A stretch of DNA of 64,000 bases from Streptomyces sp. HUAS MG91. GTDB lineage: Bacteria > Actinomycetota > Actinomycetes > Streptomycetales > Streptomycetaceae. The position numbers and the translations under genes are program-made. Shown here one piece after another: positions 62,029-64,000 of the stretch (the first letter of the stretch is position 1; every line of letters begins with the position of its first letter). The stretch lies in contig NZ_CP159534.1 in the NCBI RefSeq assembly GCF_040529335.1, positions 4,588,001 to 4,652,000 on the forward strand. The letters are read 5' to 3'. The notes below the pieces were generated by a model. That model did not search any database, had not been told where the DNA came from, and was given only the letters and a program-made list of their open reading frames with translations.

Positions 62029-62706
62029 ATGGCGACGGAACGGCGTGGTGCGGCGGCGAAGGTGAAGAGGGCGCGGCGGCCGGAGGTGCGGCTGCCTCCG
62101 CTCGTGCCCTGGCAGGGCGCGGGCCTGGAGCCGGACGGGGACTACGACGGGGTGGAGTTCCGGGACATGGACTTCACCGGGCAGGAGGGGATCGGGGCGC
62201 GGTTCATGGACTGCGCGGTGGAGGGGTGCGCGTTCGACGAGGCGGGGCTCGCGCGGGCCCGGATCATCGACTCGACGCTGACCGGGATCAGAGGCGTCGG
62301 CACCGATCTGGCGGGGGCGACGCTGCGGGACGTCGAGGTGGTCGACGCGCGGCTCGGCGGTGTGCAGCTGCACGGGTCGGTGCTTGAGCGGGTGGTGATC
62401 CGCGGCGGCAAGATCGACTGTCTGAACCTGCGCACGGCGCGGCTGAAGGACGTCGTCTTCGACGGATGCGTGCTGGTCGAGCCGGACTTCGGGGGAGCGC
62501 GCCTGGAGCGGGTGGAGTTCACCGGGTGCGTGCTGAAGGAGGCGGACCTGACGGGCGTGACGCTGGTCGACGTCGACCTGCGGGAGGCCGCCGAGCTGGG
62601 CATCGCGCGCGGGGTCGACCGGCTGGGCGGGGCCGTGATCTCGCACGGGCAGCTGTTCGACCTGGCGGGGGCGTTCGCGGCGCAGGTGGGGGTGCGCGTG
62701 ATCTGA
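62029..62706 (+). CDS. Pentapeptide repeat protein
   Basis: The 225-residue protein is made of degenerate A(D/N)LxX pentapeptide units from residue about 50 to 190 (DMDFTGQEGIGARFMDCAV, LKEADLTGVTLVDVDLREA). It probably folds as a right-handed quadrilateral helix. Some members mimic DNA and protect gyrase from drugs; no specific evidence for that is seen here. ATG 62029 and GTG 62014 are alternative starts. Confidence 0.82.
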   Translation: MATERRGAAAKVKRARRPEVRLPPLVPWQGAGLEPDGDYDGVEFRDMDFTGQEGIGARFMDCAVEGCAFDEAGLARARIIDSTLTGIRGVGTDLAGATLRDVEVVDARLGGVQLHGSVLERVVIRGGKIDCLNLRTARLKDVVFDGCVLVEPDFGGARLERVEFTGCVLKEADLTGVTLVDVDLREAAELGIARGVDRLGGAVISHGQLFDLAGAFAAQVGVRVI

Positions 62707-62711
62707 GGCCG

Positions 62712-63212
62712 CTACGGCAGGCGCGGGAAGCGGGCCTGGAGGTCCCAGATCGCCGGGTTGTCGGCCAGGTCCTCGTGCATGTCGGTGAGGTCGGCGATCA
62801 GGTCGTGCAGGAAGTCCCGGGCCTCGCGGCGCAGCGCGGAGTGGGAGAAGGTCAGCGGGGGCTCGTGGCCCGGCATCCAGTCGGCCTCGATGTCGACCCA
62901 GCCGAAGCGGCGCTCGAAGAGCATGCGGTCGGTGGACTCGGTGAAGTCCAGCTCCGCGTACTGCGGGGTCGCCGAGCGGCTGCCGCGCGGGTCCTTGTCG
63001 AGCTGCTCGACGATGTCGCACAGCGCCCAGGCGAAGTCCAGGACCGGCACCCATCCCCAGGCTGTGGACAGTTCCCGGTCGGCCTTGGTGTCGGCCAGGT
63101 ACACGTCGCCGCAGAACAGGTCGTGGCGCAGCGCGTGGACGTCCGCGCGGCGGTAGTCCGTCTGCGGGGGGTCCGGGAAGCGGCGGGAGAGGGCGTAGCC
63201 GATGTCGAGCAC
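62712..63212 (-). CDS. Hypothetical protein, actinomycete-specific
   Basis: The 166-residue acidic soluble protein contains LDIGYALSRRFPDPPQTDYR, AWGWVPVLDFAWALCDIVEQ and EREARDFLHDLIAD-like helices near the end. No domain is recognised. GTG 63212 is used. It converges on the pentapeptide gene, six bases apart. Confidence 0.65.
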   Translation of the reverse strand: MLDIGYALSRRFPDPPQTDYRRADVHALRHDLFCGDVYLADTKADRELSTAWGWVPVLDFAWALCDIVEQLDKDPRGSRSATPQYAELDFTESTDRMLFERRFGWVDIEADWMPGHEPPLTFSHSALRREARDFLHDLIADLTDMHEDLADNPAIWDLQARFPRLP

Positions 63213-63234
63213 GGGTCGATGGTGTCATGCCCGG

Positions 63235-63867
63235 TCACGGCAGCAGGCGCTGCTCCTTCGCGACCGCCACGGCGCCCGCCCGGGTGTCCACGCCGAGCTT
63301 GTCGTAGATCCGGCCCAGGTGGGTCTTGACGGTGGCCTCGCTGATGAACAGGGCCTTGGCGATCTCGCGATTGCCCAGGCCGTGGGCGAGCTGGGCGAGG
63401 ATGTCGCGTTCGCGGTCGGTGAGGGTGGGGCGGGGCTTGCGCATGTTCGCCATCACGCGGGAGGCCACCGGTGCCGAGAGGGCCGTCCGGCCTTGTGCCG
63501 CCGCGTGGATCGCCGCGAAGAGTTCTTCCGGGCGCTCGGCCTTGAGGAGGTAGCCCGTGGCGCCGGCCTCGATGGCGCGGGTGATGTCGGCGTCGGTGTC
63601 GTAGGTGGTCAGGACCAGGACGTGGGGGGTGGGTTCCGGGCCCGTGGTGAGGCGGCGGGTGGTTTCGACTCCGTCGATGCCCGGGCCCAGCTGGAGGTCC
63701 ATCAGGACGACGTCGGGGTGGAGTTTCGCCGTCAGCGCGATGGCTTCTTCGCCGGTGCCTGCCTCGCCGATCACTTCGATGTTCTCGGCGCTGTCGAGGA
63801 GGGCGAGGAGGCCCGCTCTGACGACCACGTGGTCGTCGCAGAGCAGGAGGCGGACCGGGGGTGTCAT
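63235..63867 (-). CDS. NarL/LuxR-type response regulator
   Basis: The 210-residue protein has a REC domain with CDDHVVVRAGLLALL, phospho-acceptor Asp in DVVLMDLQLGPG, then TTYDTDADI and GYLLKAE. A LuxR HTH follows (LTDRERDILAQLAHGLGNRE, SEATVKTHLGRIYDKLG). The partner kinase gene is probably just outside the right edge of the window, since the regulator is transcribed away from it and a REP copy lies between. Confidence 0.93.
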   Translation of the reverse strand: MTPPVRLLLCDDHVVVRAGLLALLDSAENIEVIGEAGTGEEAIALTAKLHPDVVLMDLQLGPGIDGVETTRRLTTGPEPTPHVLVLTTYDTDADITRAIEAGATGYLLKAERPEELFAAIHAAAQGRTALSAPVASRVMANMRKPRPTLTDRERDILAQLAHGLGNREIAKALFISEATVKTHLGRIYDKLGVDTRAGAVAVAKEQRLLP

Positions 63868-63924
63868 GTGTTGGCTCCTCGGGGTGGGCGGGTGGGTTTG
63901 TCGGGTGCGGGTGCGGGTGCGTGG

Positions 63925-64000
63925 GGGCTGGTCGCGCAGTTCCCCGCGCCCCTGTTGGGTTGTCGTTCGTCCGCGGGCCGGTGGCCGCTTCTCGCGCAGT
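63925..64000. repeat. Two REP-like element copies at the right edge
   Basis: One complete plus copy lies at about 63929-63953 and a second begins near 63984 and is cut by the end of the window. Both show CGCAGTTCCCCGCG or its CTTCTCGCGCAGT start. Confidence 0.8.

Overview
The window is a high-GC chromosomal segment from a Streptomyces. The evidence is the very GC-rich third codon positions, many GTG starts, the mycothiol gene mshA, msiK, CarD, an HbhA-like protein with its XRE and DUF2516 neighbours, and a divergent phoU / phoR-phoP locus with PHO-box direct repeats. The order mshA, ybjN-like, gpm ... phoU, phoR, phoP, lipoprotein, carD, ispD, ispF ... cysS, rlmB ... msiK matches, from memory, the core region around SCO4204-SCO4240 of S. 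coelicolor, so most of the window is core chromosome interrupted by accessory insertions.

Layout. 1-12.7 kb: a double-domain phosphotransferase cut by the window edge, a TetR regulator, the RNA-polymerase-recycling ATPase HelR, a divergent MarR / DHA2-MFS pair with a palindromic operator, a second MFS pump, a short UvrA paralogue, a VOC protein, an ECF41-type sigma factor and a DUF805 protein. 12.8-24.9 kb: XRE-HbhA-DUF2516, a REC-PP2C phosphatase, an NlpC/P60 hydrolase, a methyltransferase, mshA, a YbjN protein, a Tat-exported beta-helix protein, a DUF6247 plus RelE-like pair that looks like a toxin-antitoxin module, an MFS pump and gpmA. 24.9-32.0 kb: a 7.1 kb AICE-like integrative element lying between two copies of the last bases of gpm. 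It carries integrase, excisionase, a RepSA-type initiator, SpdD, small proteins, a 68-bp tandem array, a large nested inverted repeat, a tRNA-Ser 3' remnant and a HAD protein. No FtsK/TraB-like transfer gene is seen. 32.0-37.9 kb: a hypothetical protein, an orphan Imm10-type immunity protein, a divergent SDR/TetR pair, a 180-bp palindromic mobile element, a YunG-like protein, a large secreted protein and a cysteine-rich peptide. 37.9-44.2 kb: phoU, phoRP, lipoprotein, carD, ispD, ispF. 44.2-49.8 kb: a tightly overlapping operon of acetyltransferase, solute-binding protein, fused ABC permease and MFS, followed by a PPOX-type enzyme. 49.9-64 kb: cysS, rlmB, DoxX protein, nucleotidyltransferase, secreted protein, msiK, tRNA-Thr(UGU), FAD oxidoreductase, rhomboid-like protein, phosphotransferase, SSAT-like acetyltransferase, quinone reductase, pentapeptide protein, hypothetical protein and a NarL-type response regulator.

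Themes. Regulation by palindromes next to regulators is unusually visible (MarR, XRE, DUF6247, TetR and PhoP sites). A REP-like GC-rich sequence (core CGCAGTTCCCCGCGCCCC) recurs at least a dozen times between genes and runs into two reading frames. The most novel-looking items are the gpm-targeted element, the DUF6247/RelE-like pair with a perfect 22-bp palindrome, the palindromic element that leaves both flanking stop codons intact, and the ATPase-less fused-permease operon.
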